Positions 42,660-52,295 are shown, counted from the first letter of the stretch. The stretch: DNA of 64,000 nt from Alkaliphilus flagellatus (GCF_018919215.1 NZ_JAHLQK010000001.1:342430-406429), one strand, 5' to 3'. Translations and numbers: made by a program. Notes: generated from the sequence alone by a model not told the origin.

Positions 42660-43573
42660 ATAAATATTTGGATATTAAACCGGAGGTTTTAGAAGCAATT
42701 AAGGAGGGAAGAGCAGTTGTTGCTCTTGAGTCAACAATTATATGTCATGGTATGCCATATCCAAGAAATGTTGAAACTGCTCTTAATGTTGAAAAAATAA
42801 TTAGAGAGAATGGAGCTATTCCTGCTACTGTAGCAATACTTAATGGAAAGATTAAGGTTGGTTTAACAGAAGATGAAATCGAATATCTTGGAAAAACTAA
42901 AAATGTAGTTAAGACATCAAGAAGAGATATTCCATTCGTAGTTTCTAAAAAACTTGATGGTGCTACTACAGTCGCATCAACTATGATTATTGCTGAGCTT
43001 GCTGGAATTAAGGTTTTTGCTACAGGAGGAATTGGTGGAGTTCATAGAGGTGCACAAGAAACCTTTGATATATCAGCAGACTTACAGGAATTTGCACATA
43101 CCAATGTTGCCGTTGTTTGTGCAGGCGCGAAATCAATACTTGATATAGGATTAACTGTTGAATATTTAGAGACCCAGGGTGTTCCAGTTGTTGGATTTAA
43201 AACAGAAGAGCTTCCGGCATTTTATACAAGAAGAAGTGGATATAAAGTTGACTATAGAGTCGATTCGGCAGAAGAGCTTGCGGCTGCGCTTAAGGCAAAA
43301 TGGGATTTAGGCCTTAATGGCGGAATGGTTGTAGCAAATCCAATTTTAGAGCAATATGAAATGGATTATGATATTATTACAAATGCTATAAATGATGCTG
43401 TTAAAGAAGCAGAAGCAAAAGGCATAAAGGGAAAGGAATCAACACCATTTCTTCTTGCAAAAGTCAAAGAAATTACAGGTGGAGATAGCTTAGAATCGAA
43501 TATCCAGCTTGTGTATAATAATGCTATGCTTGGAGCCCAGCTTGCTGTGGAATTTTCAAAGCTTAATAAATAA
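42653..43573 (+). CDS. psuG: Pseudouridine-5'-phosphate glycosidase
   Basis: 306 aa, typical length. Landmark sequences include VALESTIICHGMPYPRN, VGLTEDEIEYL, the catalytic Lys segment KTSRRDIPFVV, GATTVASTMIIAELAGIKVFATGGIGGVHRG and FSKLNK at the end. Splits pseudouridine 5'-phosphate into uracil and ribose 5-phosphate. Together with psuK it lets the cell reuse modified RNA nucleosides; uracil could then leave or enter by the nearby permease. Confidence 0.97.
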   Translation: MLDKYLDIKPEVLEAIKEGRAVVALESTIICHGMPYPRNVETALNVEKIIRENGAIPATVAILNGKIKVGLTEDEIEYLGKTKNVVKTSRRDIPFVVSKKLDGATTVASTMIIAELAGIKVFATGGIGGVHRGAQETFDISADLQEFAHTNVAVVCAGAKSILDIGLTVEYLETQGVPVVGFKTEELPAFYTRRSGYKVDYRVDSAEELAAALKAKWDLGLNGGMVVANPILEQYEMDYDIITNAINDAVKEAEAKGIKGKESTPFLLAKVKEITGGDSLESNIQLVYNNAMLGAQLAVEFSKLNK

Positions 43574-43600
43574 TATAAAAATAAAGTCAGGCATATTTTT

Positions 43601-43789
43601 ATGGGACAAAAACCAAAAGTTTCTGCAGAAAGAAAAATCAAAGTAGTTGAGGATTATCTTAGTGGAATAAAAGGTCTCTCACAGATTCTTCTTGAATTGC
43701 AGGTCAATGAACATTCTTTTCGTGAATGGGTACGTAAATACAATCTTTCAGGAAGAGAAGGCTTGATAACCAGCAGTAACAATAAGTAG
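43601..43789 (+). pseudogene. IS3-family transposase OrfA fragment
   Basis: 62 codons encode the IS3-type helix-turn-helix: KVSAERKIKVVEDYLSGIKG, then LSQILLELQVNEHSFREWVRKY. No OrfB follows in place; the sequence degenerates after the stop, and an OrfB piece lies 3 kb away at 46863. No clear terminal repeat is visible here, so the element is dead. Confidence 0.8.
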
Positions 43790-43980
43790 TACTCAGAATC
43801 GTTTAAATTCCTCTATATATTTTTTACCTTTACCTCTCAATTTAGACAACCTCCTATTAATTTTTATTTTACTAAATTAGTGTACAATTGTCCAAATAGG
43901 TTAGGGGGCTTAATGGGTAACCTTACAATGCATAGACATGTCATGATTAGATGAAAGTGAATAAATATAACTTTAAATTT

Positions 43981-44013
43981 AAGGATTTACTTTATTAAGA
44001 GTAAGTCCTTTTT
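43981..44013 (+). terminator. Terminator in the degraded region
   Basis: AAGGATTTACT pairs with AGTAAGTCCTT, followed by TTTTT. It may end the psu operon, though 400 nt from it. Confidence 0.7.
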
Positions 44014-44015
44014 GG

Positions 44016-44101
44016 TTTATAGATTTATGGAAAGGATGAAATACAAGTGCTACCTATGAATTTTGACTATCGTTATGGTAATCAGGCAGAACAATTTAGT
44101 T
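44016..44101. repeat. Direct repeat, left copy (repA-like sequence)
   Basis: Matches 46200-46284 at roughly four of five positions, including AGATTTATGGAAAGGAT and TACCTATGAATT. The two copies enclose the truncated methyltransferase-type gene and nhaC. Confidence 0.8.
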
Positions 44102-44148
44102 TTTATACAATTTCTAAAATATTATTTACCAGCATTAGATTTAAATAG
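44056..44148 (+). pseudogene. RepA N-terminal fragment of a plasmid/integrative element
   Basis: 30 codons after the ATG encode NFDYRYGNQAEQFSFYTISK, close to the opening of the replication initiator RepA found in Tn916/Tn1549-type conjugative elements and plasmids. The usual protein is several hundred residues long. Only the first 30 remain before a stop, so this is a scar of a mobile element. Confidence 0.6.
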
Positions 44149-44184
44149 TTATAGGGAATGAAATCTCTCATTCCCTATAACTAT
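44145..44184. repeat. Perfect 17-bp hairpin
   Basis: ATAGTTATAGGGAATGA pairs exactly with 44168-44184 across a 6-nt loop. No T tract follows. It sits just at the end of the repA remnant; the function is unknown. Confidence 0.7.
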
Positions 44185-44328
44185 GTACAGTATTCAAAAT
44201 ATCAATAAAGATAGATTTATTATAAAATAGTTTAATTGTAATAATATTATAATACATTATATAATGATTTTAGGTTAGATTTGTAAATTAATTACCAATG
44301 ATTATTTTATATTAGAAAGGAGATTTAA

Positions 44329-44734
44329 GTGAGAAAAGAAGAAATGACTCCAAGAGAAAGAATGAATGCCTTTACCAAGGGTCAGGAAATTAACCATGTA
44401 ATCTGTGTTCCAGATATGGGAGCTACTATGGCACCTTTTATTGGTGTAAAAGTAAGTGATTACTATCATTCAGCAGAGATTATGGCAGAACTGGAAATAG
44501 CTTTGTTTAAAAGACTTCGTCATGATAGTGTAGGGATATCTACAAGCCTTACAGGTGTTGCTGAGGCTATGGGTGCTAAGGTAGCTTATCCTGATTACAA
44601 TAAAAGGATATATTTTAAGTACAGGCTGTAAAATTCCAATGTATACGCTGATGGAAAATATTGAAATGTTTATGGAAGCAGGTAACACCTATGGAAAATA
44701 TCCAATAGATTTAGAGTTACTAGCGAAAGATTAA
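44329..44734 (+). pseudogene. Uroporphyrinogen-decarboxylase/MtaA-family gene with large internal deletion
   Basis: GTG 44329 follows AAAGGAG. The first 93 or so residues (MTPRERMNAFTKGQEINHVICVP onward, DSVGISTSLTGVAEAMGAK) are the N-terminus of a URO-D-like corrinoid methyltransferase. From about 44608 another frame carries the C-terminus, ILSTGCKIPMYTLMENIEMF and GKYPIDLELLAKD. The middle, about 200 residues in relatives, is missing and the frames do not join. It probably once acted with a corrinoid methyl-transfer pathway and was co-transcribed with nhaC. Confidence 0.82.
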
Positions 44735-44757
44735 TTTAAATTAAGGAGGCCATTAAA

Positions 44758-46122
44758 ATGGAAAAGTTAAATGAAAAAAGAGGTAATGGGGTAGCTTTGT
44801 TGCCTTTTCTTATCTTTGTATTAGTATATTTGATTTCAGGTATTATATTACAAACTAAAGGAATTGAAATGGCATTTTATCAATTTCCAGCTCCGGTTGC
44901 GGCTAGTATAGGAATAGTATTTGCTTTTATTTTAACAAAAGGTTCATTAGATGAAAAGTTTAATGTATTTATCAAAGGTTGTGGTGATGATAATATAATA
45001 ATCATGTGTATTATATATTTATTGGCAGGGGCTTTTTCTGCAGTTTCTAGTGCTATGGGTGGTGTTGAATCTACAGTAAATTTAGGACTCGCTTTAATAC
45101 CAGCTAAATTTATTACAGTAGGAATATTTATAATAGCTGCATTTATTTCTATTTCAACAGGAACATCAGTAGGTACTATTGTGGCCATAGGTCCTATAGC
45201 TGTTCAATTAGTAGAAAAAGCAGGCTTAAATTTACCTTTAGTATTAGGTGCATTGGTTGGCGGAGCTATGTTTGGAGATAATTTATCTATTATATCTGAT
45301 ACAACTATAGCAGCTACAAGGACTCAGGGAGTATCTATGAAAGACAAGTTTAGAGCTAATATTGGTTTTACATTGCCAGCGGCTTTGGTTACAATCGTTC
45401 TTTTATTAATATTTGGAAAACCAGTAGCTATTCCTGAAAGCCAAGAATATGCTTTTAATATAATTAAAGTAATTCCATATATATTCGTGTTGATAGCTGC
45501 CATAGCAGGAATGAATGTATTTGGGGTTTTGACTGGCGGAATTATTATATCAGGAGCTATAGGACTTGGTTATGGAAGCTTTAAAGGATTAGAATTTGTT
45601 CAGCATATATATTCAGGATTTACAGGAATGTTTGATATATTTTTATTATCTTTATTAACTGGCGGCTTAGCTAATATGGTATCAAATGGTGGAGGACTTG
45701 ATTGGCTATTATATAGAATAAATAAAACAGTAAAAGGCAAAAAATCTGCTGAATTAGGTATAAGTGCATTGGTATCTCTTACAGATGCAGCTACTGCTAA
45801 CAATACAGTTTCTATAATTGTAAGTGGTCAATTAGCAAAGGAAATATCCAAAGAACATAATATAGATCCAAGAAAAACTGCTTCACTTTTAGATGCTTTT
45901 TCATGTGTAATGCAAGGTCTAATACCTTATGGTGCTCAATTATTGATAGCAGGAAGCTTTACTGATGGATTGGTAAGCCCAGTTCAAATAGTACCATATG
46001 TATGGTATTGTTATATATTAGTTATATTTGCTATACTATCCATAGTAACTCCTTTTGGAAATGGATATTTAGCAAAGAATCCTTGGAATTTTGTCAATAA
46101 TAAACCTGTAAAGGAAGTATAA
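44758..46122 (+). CDS. NhaC-family Na+/H+ antiporter
   Basis: 454 aa, AAGGAGG upstream. Eleven to twelve helices with the conserved NhaC segments GTSVGTIVAIGPIAVQL, GAMFGDNLSIISDTTIAATRTQG and SLTDAATANNTVSIIVSGQLAKE. Exchanges sodium (or an organic anion) for protons across the membrane. It directly follows the deleted methyltransferase-type gene, so it may once have transported that pathway's substrate. It is intact. Confidence 0.92.
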   Translation: MEKLNEKRGNGVALLPFLIFVLVYLISGIILQTKGIEMAFYQFPAPVAASIGIVFAFILTKGSLDEKFNVFIKGCGDDNIIIMCIIYLLAGAFSAVSSAMGGVESTVNLGLALIPAKFITVGIFIIAAFISISTGTSVGTIVAIGPIAVQLVEKAGLNLPLVLGALVGGAMFGDNLSIISDTTIAATRTQGVSMKDKFRANIGFTLPAALVTIVLLLIFGKPVAIPESQEYAFNIIKVIPYIFVLIAAIAGMNVFGVLTGGIIISGAIGLGYGSFKGLEFVQHIYSGFTGMFDIFLLSLLTGGLANMVSNGGGLDWLLYRINKTVKGKKSAELGISALVSLTDAATANNTVSIIVSGQLAKEISKEHNIDPRKTASLLDAFSCVMQGLIPYGAQLLIAGSFTDGLVSPVQIVPYVWYCYILVIFAILSIVTPFGNGYLAKNPWNFVNNKPVKEV

Positions 46123-46157
46123 AGCAAATAAGAACTATAGAGAACGGAAATTGTATT

Positions 46158-46198
46158 TTAAAAAGCTGCGATTTTAGATATGCTGTAGCTTTTTTTGT
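46158..46198 (+). terminator. Terminator after nhaC
   Basis: AAAAAGCT...AGCTTTTTTT pairing with extra base pairs inside, and a T run after the stem. Confidence 0.7.
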
Positions 46199-46199
46199 G

Positions 46200-46302
46200 T
46201 CTGTAGATTTATGGAAAGGATTAAATATAAGTGTTACCTATGAATTCTGACTATTATTATGGTAAGCAAGCAACATTATTTACTGATTCGACGGATATTT
46301 AG
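46200..46302 (+). pseudogene. Second RepA-like fragment (right copy of the direct repeat)
   Basis: The DNA of 46200-46284 repeats 44016-44101. From ATG 46240 it encodes NSDYYYGKQATLFTDSTDI and stops. It is more degraded than the left copy. No gene is seen between here and the merR start at 46451. Confidence 0.6.
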
Positions 46303-46450
46303 CAGTCCGTGGATAAATGTCATTAAAATCATAGTTCCTCGAAGGAGCCTACTTATTAGCAGTACTGAGAGGGTTGTATAATAAATTCTCCACTATAACA
46401 CCATACTTTAAATATATGTTACGATAGAAGTCGACGGAGGTGAAAATATA

Positions 46451-46873
46451 ATGGGAAATAAGTATAGGACATCGGAAGTAGCAAAAATCATTGGTGTCCA
46501 TCCCAATACAGTGCGACTCTATGAAAAGTACCAGCTAATACCAAAAGCGGAAAGGCAGGATAATGGCTATCGTATTTTTACCGATTTACATGTTGAGCAA
46601 TTTAAATTAGCAAGAACTGCATTAAAGGTTGAAGTATTACAAAATGGATTGCGAAAAAAAGCTGTTGATATTATTAAGGCTTCTGCTACAAAAAATTTTG
46701 ATGCTGCAATTTGTCTCACGGAAAGTTATCTGTCACAGATTAGAACGGAGCAGCAGAATGCGGAAGAAACGATTGAAATTGTAAAACAGATGTTATCCGA
46801 TTCTCATCATAGAGCAGAATTGGAGCTTCTAAAAAAGTTCCGGGCCTTCTTGAAGAAAAATAGAAAGACCTAA
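46451..46873 (+). CDS. MerR-family transcriptional regulator, possibly cut short at its 3' end
   Basis: 140 aa; GGAGGTGAAAA is upstream of the ATG. The MerR helix-turn-helix is RTSEVAKIIGVHPNTVRLYEKYQLIP followed by the wing NGYRIFTDLHVEQF and a long coiled dimer helix. There are no metal-binding cysteines, so the effector is not predicted. The end overlaps the IS3 fragment, which may have replaced the original terminus. Confidence 0.85.
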   Translation: MGNKYRTSEVAKIIGVHPNTVRLYEKYQLIPKAERQDNGYRIFTDLHVEQFKLARTALKVEVLQNGLRKKAVDIIKASATKNFDAAICLTESYLSQIRTEQQNAEETIEIVKQMLSDSHHRAELELLKKFRAFLKKNRKT

Positions 46874-47391
46874 TTTACTTAATCAAATATTTCAGACTGA
46901 TGGCAAGAACAAAATTTGGGTTGGTGACATCACATATGTACCGACTAAGAAAGGTGTACTGTATCTAGTTGTATTTCTAGATATTTATTCACGCAAAGTA
47001 TGCGGATGGTCTATGGACAGGAAGATGAAGGACAGCCTTGTAATGAATGCATTCATGCAGGCTTATGGGAGAGAACATCCCGATAAAGGACTTATCGTTC
47101 ATACGGATCAAGGCTCTCAGTTTACCAGCGGTAACTTTCAGACGCTACTACGCACACACGGAGCCATATCAAGTGTCATTAGAAAAGGTAATCCATATGA
47201 TAACGCACTAATGGAATCATTTTATAGGACAATAAAGAGAGAGCTTATTCAGGATGCCAACTTTGAAACACCTGAACAAGCTCAGCAAGAAATATTTAAA
47301 TATATTGAATTAATTATACTATAACACTAAGAGAATGCATTCCTCTCTTGGGTATCTTTCCCATACCCAATTTGAGGAGATGAATTCATAA
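46863..47391 (+). pseudogene. IS3-family transposase OrfB C-terminal fragment with frameshift
   Basis: The frame reading ERPNLLNQIFQTDGKNKIWV, GDITYVPTKKGVLYLVVFLD and IVHTDQGSQFTSGNF contains the integrase-core DDE residues Asp, Asp and later Glu (NALMESFYRTIKRE). It stops early at 47324; the rest, NTKRMHSSLGYLSHTQFEE, continues in another frame to 47391 because of one extra base near 47315. The N-terminal part is absent. Sequence near 47409-47432 (TGTCTAGTTTTTGTTGACAG) may be the right terminal repeat. Confidence 0.85.
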
Positions 47392-47496
47392 AATTTACTT
47401 AACTTTTTGTCTAGTTTTTGTTGACAGTTCCATAATTTTTATTTTTTAAACTGTCTACTTGACAGCGTGCAGTTCATTTTTTCTAGTCTTTAGTGT

Positions 47497-48792
47497 TTAT
47501 ATAATGGGCAATTCAACAGTAAAAGTTGAACCCTCGTGCAACTTGCTTTTTACACAAATACTACCACCACATAAATCCAAAATCCGTTTTACAAGAGATA
47601 GTCCTAACCCATTGCCATCGTAAGAATGAGCTTTATCGCCTTGATAAAACTTTTCAAAAATTCGCATCAGGGTTTTCTCATCCATACCTATACCAGTATC
47701 ACTGATTTTTATTTCTACAGCAGAGTTTATTTGATAAAGTCTTATGCTAATAGTACTATTTGAATTTGAAAACTTAATGGCGTTACTTAAAAGATTAATC
47801 CAAACCTGGTGGAGCAATTCTTCATCTCCTTGATACTTAACTTCATCAAGTTCGATATCAAAGTCAATATTTTTTTTGCTCCACTCATGCTCAAGTAGTA
47901 AAATACTTTTTCTTATTTGCTCATCCAATGAGAATACAGCCTTTCTATCTATCACTTCTTGATTTTCAAGTTTTGATAGTTTTAAAATATTAGAAGAAAG
48001 TTTAGATAGTCTTGCTGTTTCTTCAACAATTATGTTTGTGTATTCCTGTTTTTCATCATCTGACAGATTACCGTTTTGCAAAAGTTTTGCAAAACCTTGA
48101 ATAGAGGCAATCGGTGTTTTAAATTCATGGGATACACTATTGATGAAATCTTTACGAAGGTATTCTATACTTTTCAGCTCTCTTGTCATTTTATTAAAGT
48201 TTTTTGTAAGTTGTCCAATTTCGTCATCACTTGTATTTTCAAGTTGTATGTCAAAATTACCTTTTGCAACTTCTTTGGTAGCCGATGTTAGTTTTAATAT
48301 TGGTTTAACAGCTCTTTGTCCTAATAGAGCAATTAGAAAGGCTCCAATAATTACATAGGAAAATAGAGTAATACTTACACGGGAAGAAACCATTTTAAAA
48401 ATATTATTATTTGAATGAAGACTAATTTTAATATAAGAATCATCTAACATTAGCATTGTAGTAGCTACAGGAAATGCTTTACGGGATAAAAAAACGATTT
48501 CATGGTCTTGAATTTTCTTAAGTTCTTCCTTTGTTATACTCAATGAATTAATATCTTCAACTATTTTAACATCGTACATAAAATTAGAAGTAATATTAAC
48601 TATATCGTCTATGCTTAAATCAGTTTTATGCTCTAATTCTAATATAGAAATTGCAATTGCTTCCTCGTCTAGTTTTAATTCATTTCTAATACTGCTATTA
48701 TTAAAAAAAATAGATACAAAGAATGAAAAAACAGAAGAAATAAACATGAGAGAAACGAAAAATATGGCGAGCTTTACTCTAATCTTTTTCAT
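47497..48792 (-). CDS. Sensor histidine kinase of the MacAB operon
   Basis: 431 aa. Helix 1 (about 8-28), an extracytoplasmic sensor of about 100 residues, helix 2 (about 133-155), HAMP (156-208), DHp with phospho-His FINSVSHEFKTPIASIQGF, HATPase with NAIKFSNSNS, SDTGIGMDE and GNGLGLSLVKRIL. Overlaps the response regulator gene by 4 nt. It ends the operon and probably senses the peptide or cell-wall compound exported by the linked MacAB-type pump. Confidence 0.94.
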   Translation of the reverse strand: MKKIRVKLAIFFVSLMFISSVFSFFVSIFFNNSSIRNELKLDEEAIAISILELEHKTDLSIDDIVNITSNFMYDVKIVEDINSLSITKEELKKIQDHEIVFLSRKAFPVATTMLMLDDSYIKISLHSNNNIFKMVSSRVSITLFSYVIIGAFLIALLGQRAVKPILKLTSATKEVAKGNFDIQLENTSDDEIGQLTKNFNKMTRELKSIEYLRKDFINSVSHEFKTPIASIQGFAKLLQNGNLSDDEKQEYTNIIVEETARLSKLSSNILKLSKLENQEVIDRKAVFSLDEQIRKSILLLEHEWSKKNIDFDIELDEVKYQGDEELLHQVWINLLSNAIKFSNSNSTISIRLYQINSAVEIKISDTGIGMDEKTLMRIFEKFYQGDKAHSYDGNGLGLSLVKRILDLCGGSICVKSKLHEGSTFTVELPII

Positions 48793-49463
48793 ATGAGTTT
48801 TTCCGCCTTATATCCAAGTCCACGAACAGTAACAATATCAAATTCTGGAAAGTCGGCAAGTTTTTCTCTTAAGCGCTTGATATGAACATCTACTGTACGT
48901 TCGTCAGCTTCTGTATCCATGCCCCATATCTCATCCATTAGCTGTTGTCTTGTAAATATTTTTTTTGGATAACTGAGTAGTTTAAACAAGAGATAAAACT
49001 CTTTTTTCGGCAGTTGTATATAATCTGTACCTCTGTTTACAGTTAAGGCATCATAATCAAGAACAACCTCTCCAATTGTTAGACGATTTTCATTGATGAT
49101 ACGAGAACGCCTAAGTAGTGCTGCTACTCGTAAAATCATTTCATCAATATCAATAGGTTTTACCATATAATCATCTGTTCCTAAAATAAATCCTTTCTTT
49201 TTATCTTCAAAACTTTCCTTTGCAGTTACCATCAAAATTGGTAAGTTATAGTTTGATTGTCTTAGTTGATCGGTTAACTCATATCCGTCCATATTTGGCA
49301 TCATAATATCACTTATAATTAAGTCTACATGAGATGTATCAAGTATATCTAAAGCTTGCACACCGTCTGTAGCATTCAAAACATTATAGCCATTTTGCTT
49401 TAATACGGCGGTCATCAACTTGCTAAGGTTTTTATCATCTTCAACTACTAGAATATTAACCAT
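48789..49463 (-). CDS. OmpR-family response regulator of the MacAB operon
   Basis: 224 aa from ATG 49463, which has AGAGGTGAG 6 nt upstream; the longer in-frame GTG at 49472 lies in that site. Receiver: ILVVEDDKNL, phospho-acceptor Asp in LIISDIMMPNMDG, ILMVTAKE and DYMVKPID. Output winged helix ends in VTVRGLGYKAEK. Acts with the overlapping kinase; it probably controls its own efflux operon. Confidence 0.95.
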   Translation of the reverse strand: MVNILVVEDDKNLSKLMTAVLKQNGYNVLNATDGVQALDILDTSHVDLIISDIMMPNMDGYELTDQLRQSNYNLPILMVTAKESFEDKKKGFILGTDDYMVKPIDIDEMILRVAALLRRSRIINENRLTIGEVVLDYDALTVNRGTDYIQLPKKEFYLLFKLLSYPKKIFTRQQLMDEIWGMDTEADERTVDVHIKRLREKLADFPEFDIVTVRGLGYKAEKLI

Positions 49464-49492
49464 ATAGCTCACCTCTACCCAATATTATACTA

Positions 49493-50692
49493 CTACACAC
49501 TTCTCAATGCATCTATTGGATTTAATTCACTAGCCTTTTTGGCAGGTGCCCATCCAAAGATAATTCCAACTGCGGCAGAAAAACCAACACCAAGTGTTAT
49601 AGCACCACTAGATGGAATGAAGGTAAATCCTATTGCAATAGATACTATCCATGAAATACCTATACCTAATAAAAGTCCGATAAACCCACCAAGAAGTGAT
49701 AGAAAAATGGATTCGATTAAAAACTGTAGCTGAATACGTTTTGGTTCTGCGCCAAGGGCTTTACGTAGTCCAATTTCAGTTGTACGCTCTGTTACTGATA
49801 CTAACATCATATTCATAATACCAATGCCACCGACCAACAGAGCAATGGACGCAATACCTGCCATCATGGCAGTCATCATGCCAGTCATGGTGTTCATTGT
49901 GTCGAGTAAGTTTTCCATATTAATAATGTTGTAGCTGTTTTCTTTGTAATTAAAAGCTTGGTTCAATATTAATTCTGCAGATTCCATTACTGTATCTGTT
50001 CTATCAGAATCGGAAATAAGTAGCTCTAGGGAGGAAATATTACTAATACCGGCCATCCCCATTGCTGTTTTATAAGGGATAATAGCTTTACCTTCAGAGC
50101 TTTTGCCTATTCTGTTGGCTGCCATAGAATTTATATCTGTAGCAACATTGCTATCAAATACACCTACTACAGTGTAAGTAATCCCGTTTATTTGCATAGT
50201 TTGTCCTATAGAATTTTCTCCAAAAAACAGAATTTCTTCGAGAGACTGATTGATTATGGCCACCTTGTTTTTACTTTTCATATCTAAAATATTGAGTGCT
50301 CTCCCACGTAGAATTAAATCAGGATTATGCTGAAAATAGACTTCATTTTTTCCTTCAATTGTCACATTTTCTTCTACAGAAGAATTTCTAATTATATAGC
50401 CTTGCATAGAAAGTGTAGGAGATACACCTGAAACATTTTCGATTTCTGAGAGTTTCTTCATATCATTATCACTTAGACCTTGCTTTAAGGGAGTACCGAA
50501 TGCCTGTACAGTAATTTTTCCAGCACCTAAACTGGAAAACTGACTAGTCACCTCACCTGTAACACCTTGTACAATACTAATTAAAGCTATAATAGATGTT
50601 ACACCGATGACAATACCGAGGGTTGTTAGAAATGAACGCATTTTATTATGGGTAATATTTTGCCATGACATTTGTATACTTTCTCTAATCAT
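49493..50692 (-). CDS. MacB-type permease
   Basis: 399 aa from ATG 50692 (GAGGAGATGG upstream, 1 nt after the ATPase stop). One N-terminal helix (SFLTTLGIVIGVTSIIALIS), a large extracytoplasmic MacB_PCD domain, and three C-terminal helices in the FtsX domain including GGIGIMNMMLVSVTERTTEIGLRKALGA. It forms a homodimer that works with the ATPase and the adaptor to move peptides or siderophore-like molecules. No other permease is nearby. Confidence 0.95.
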   Translation of the reverse strand: MIRESIQMSWQNITHNKMRSFLTTLGIVIGVTSIIALISIVQGVTGEVTSQFSSLGAGKITVQAFGTPLKQGLSDNDMKKLSEIENVSGVSPTLSMQGYIIRNSSVEENVTIEGKNEVYFQHNPDLILRGRALNILDMKSKNKVAIINQSLEEILFFGENSIGQTMQINGITYTVVGVFDSNVATDINSMAANRIGKSSEGKAIIPYKTAMGMAGISNISSLELLISDSDRTDTVMESAELILNQAFNYKENSYNIINMENLLDTMNTMTGMMTAMMAGIASIALLVGGIGIMNMMLVSVTERTTEIGLRKALGAEPKRIQLQFLIESIFLSLLGGFIGLLLGIGISWIVSIAIGFTFIPSSGAITLGVGFSAAVGIIFGWAPAKKASELNPIDALRSV

Positions 50693-50693
50693 T

Positions 50694-51377
50694 TTATCCC
50701 ATCTCCTCGTATAAGTTTCCGTCAAGAATATTTACAATTCTGCTTGCGTGTTTTGCAATATTAATATCATGAGTAATCATAATAATAGTTCGCCCTTCTT
50801 CATGTAATTCACGAAATAGTTCCATTACCTGATGTCCTGTTTTTTGGTCGAGTGCGCCTGTTGGTTCGTCTGCAAGAAGAATGGTTGGGTCAGTAGACAA
50901 CGCTCTTGCAATAGCGACACGCTGCTGTTGTCCACCGGATAATTGGTTTGGATAATGGTACATTTTTTCTTCAAGCCCAACACGCTCAAGCATTTTTTGG
51001 GCTTTTTTTCTGCGCTCTAATGGTTTGACTCCTGCATATATTAAAGAAAGTTCTACATTTTGAATTGCCGTAAGTCTTGGTAGTAGTTGAAAAGACTGAA
51101 ATATAAATCCAATCTCTTTACTACGAATATGGGCAAGTTCAGCTTCATCAAGTTCTGCAATTTTACGATTAGAAAGAATGTATTCTCCACTTGTAGGAGT
51201 ATCTAAACAACCGATTATATTCATCATAGTGGATTTACCTGAACCAGATGGGCCTAAAATAGAAATAAATTGACCTTTATCAACCTTCAGATTAATACCC
51301 TTTAGAATAATCTGCTCTTCATCACCCATTTGGTAGGTTTTCACAATGTTATTCATAGAAAGAATTTCTTTGTTCAT
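50694..51377 (-). CDS. MacB-type ABC ATPase
   Basis: 227 aa, GGAGGTATTAA upstream. Walker [17 protein letters not shown]-loop [12 protein letters not shown], signature [16 protein letters not shown], Walker [13 protein letters not shown] and H-loop MITHD. In Gram-positives the ATPase and permease of this exporter type are separate genes, as here. Lies between the adaptor and the permease. Confidence 0.96.
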   Translation of the reverse strand: MNKEILSMNNIVKTYQMGDEEQIILKGINLKVDKGQFISILGPSGSGKSTMMNIIGCLDTPTSGEYILSNRKIAELDEAELAHIRSKEIGFIFQSFQLLPRLTAIQNVELSLIYAGVKPLERRKKAQKMLERVGLEEKMYHYPNQLSGGQQQRVAIARALSTDPTILLADEPTGALDQKTGHQVMELFRELHEEGRTIIMITHDINIAKHASRIVNILDGNLYEEMG

Positions 51378-51390
51378 AATTTAATACCTC

Positions 51391-52257
51391 CTACTGCTCT
51401 CTCATAACATCTAAGGGAGTTACTATTGTATTAGTCTTTTCTTTTGGCAGAAGCACAACTTCACCTGATTTTACTCCATCTTCTATTTGAACTATATTGC
51501 CATCATTTATTCCTACTGTAACTGGTTTAGTAGCCACTTTGCCGTTATTGTCCCTATAATATACAAAAGGCTGATTTTCATTATTAAATTGCAGTGCTTT
51601 CATAGATATAGTAGTGGCATTCGAAGCATTTTGACTGATCATTGTTACTTCAGTAGACATACCAACTAATAAATCAGGGTCCTTCTCTAAGTCTATAGAA
51701 GCTGTAAAGAATGATACACCGTTTACTGTCATTGCTTCCTTAGATACCTTAGCAATCTTACCCGTAATTTTTTTATTAAGAGCATTTACCAGCACGGTTA
51801 CTTCTTTGTCCGGTGACATAGAAGCAATGTCGTACTCATCAACCTTTACCGTAACTTGTAAATTGGAATAATCTGTAAGAGTAGTCATCTTTGTTCCTGT
51901 CATTAGGGTAGCACCTTCTTCAATTAAAATTTCGCCAACTTCTCCATCTATCTTAGCTTTGATTTTTTGACCTTGGGTGGTTTCAAACAATATATCATCT
52001 TTTTTTACAGTATCGCCTTCTTCAACATAAATTGTTTTTATCTGCATCATAGTATCTGCTATAACAATTTGATTATCCTTTGCTTCAATATTACCATTAA
52101 AATTATAGTATGTTGTGACGTCTTGGCTTTTTGCAGTTTCTTCCTCATAGCTTTCTGCTCTTGGGCTTAGTGCAAATGTTGTAATTAAAGCTATTATAAG
52201 CATACAAACTACACTAATAATAATAGTTTTCTTTTTACTTGATTTTTTTGCTTTCAT
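51391..52257 (-). CDS. MacA/HlyD-type periplasmic adaptor protein
   Basis: 288 aa from ATG 52257 with GGAGGG upstream (the in-frame start at 52272 is inside the leader). One N-terminal helix (KKTIIISVVCMLIIALITTFA) then a biotinyl-lipoyl-like segment KTIYVEEGDTVKKDDILFET and the beta-barrel region. The coiled-coil hairpin of MacA is almost absent, as usual in single-membrane bacteria. Couples the exporter to extracellular substrates. First gene of the five-gene operon. Confidence 0.92.
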   Translation of the reverse strand: MKAKKSSKKKTIIISVVCMLIIALITTFALSPRAESYEEETAKSQDVTTYYNFNGNIEAKDNQIVIADTMMQIKTIYVEEGDTVKKDDILFETTQGQKIKAKIDGEVGEILIEEGATLMTGTKMTTLTDYSNLQVTVKVDEYDIASMSPDKEVTVLVNALNKKITGKIAKVSKEAMTVNGVSFFTASIDLEKDPDLLVGMSTEVTMISQNASNATTISMKALQFNNENQPFVYYRDNNGKVATKPVTVGINDGNIVQIEDGVKSGEVVLLPKEKTNTIVTPLDVMREQ

Positions 52258-52295
52258 TTTGTATCCCTCCAATATTTGATGTATTCGATAGCTAA

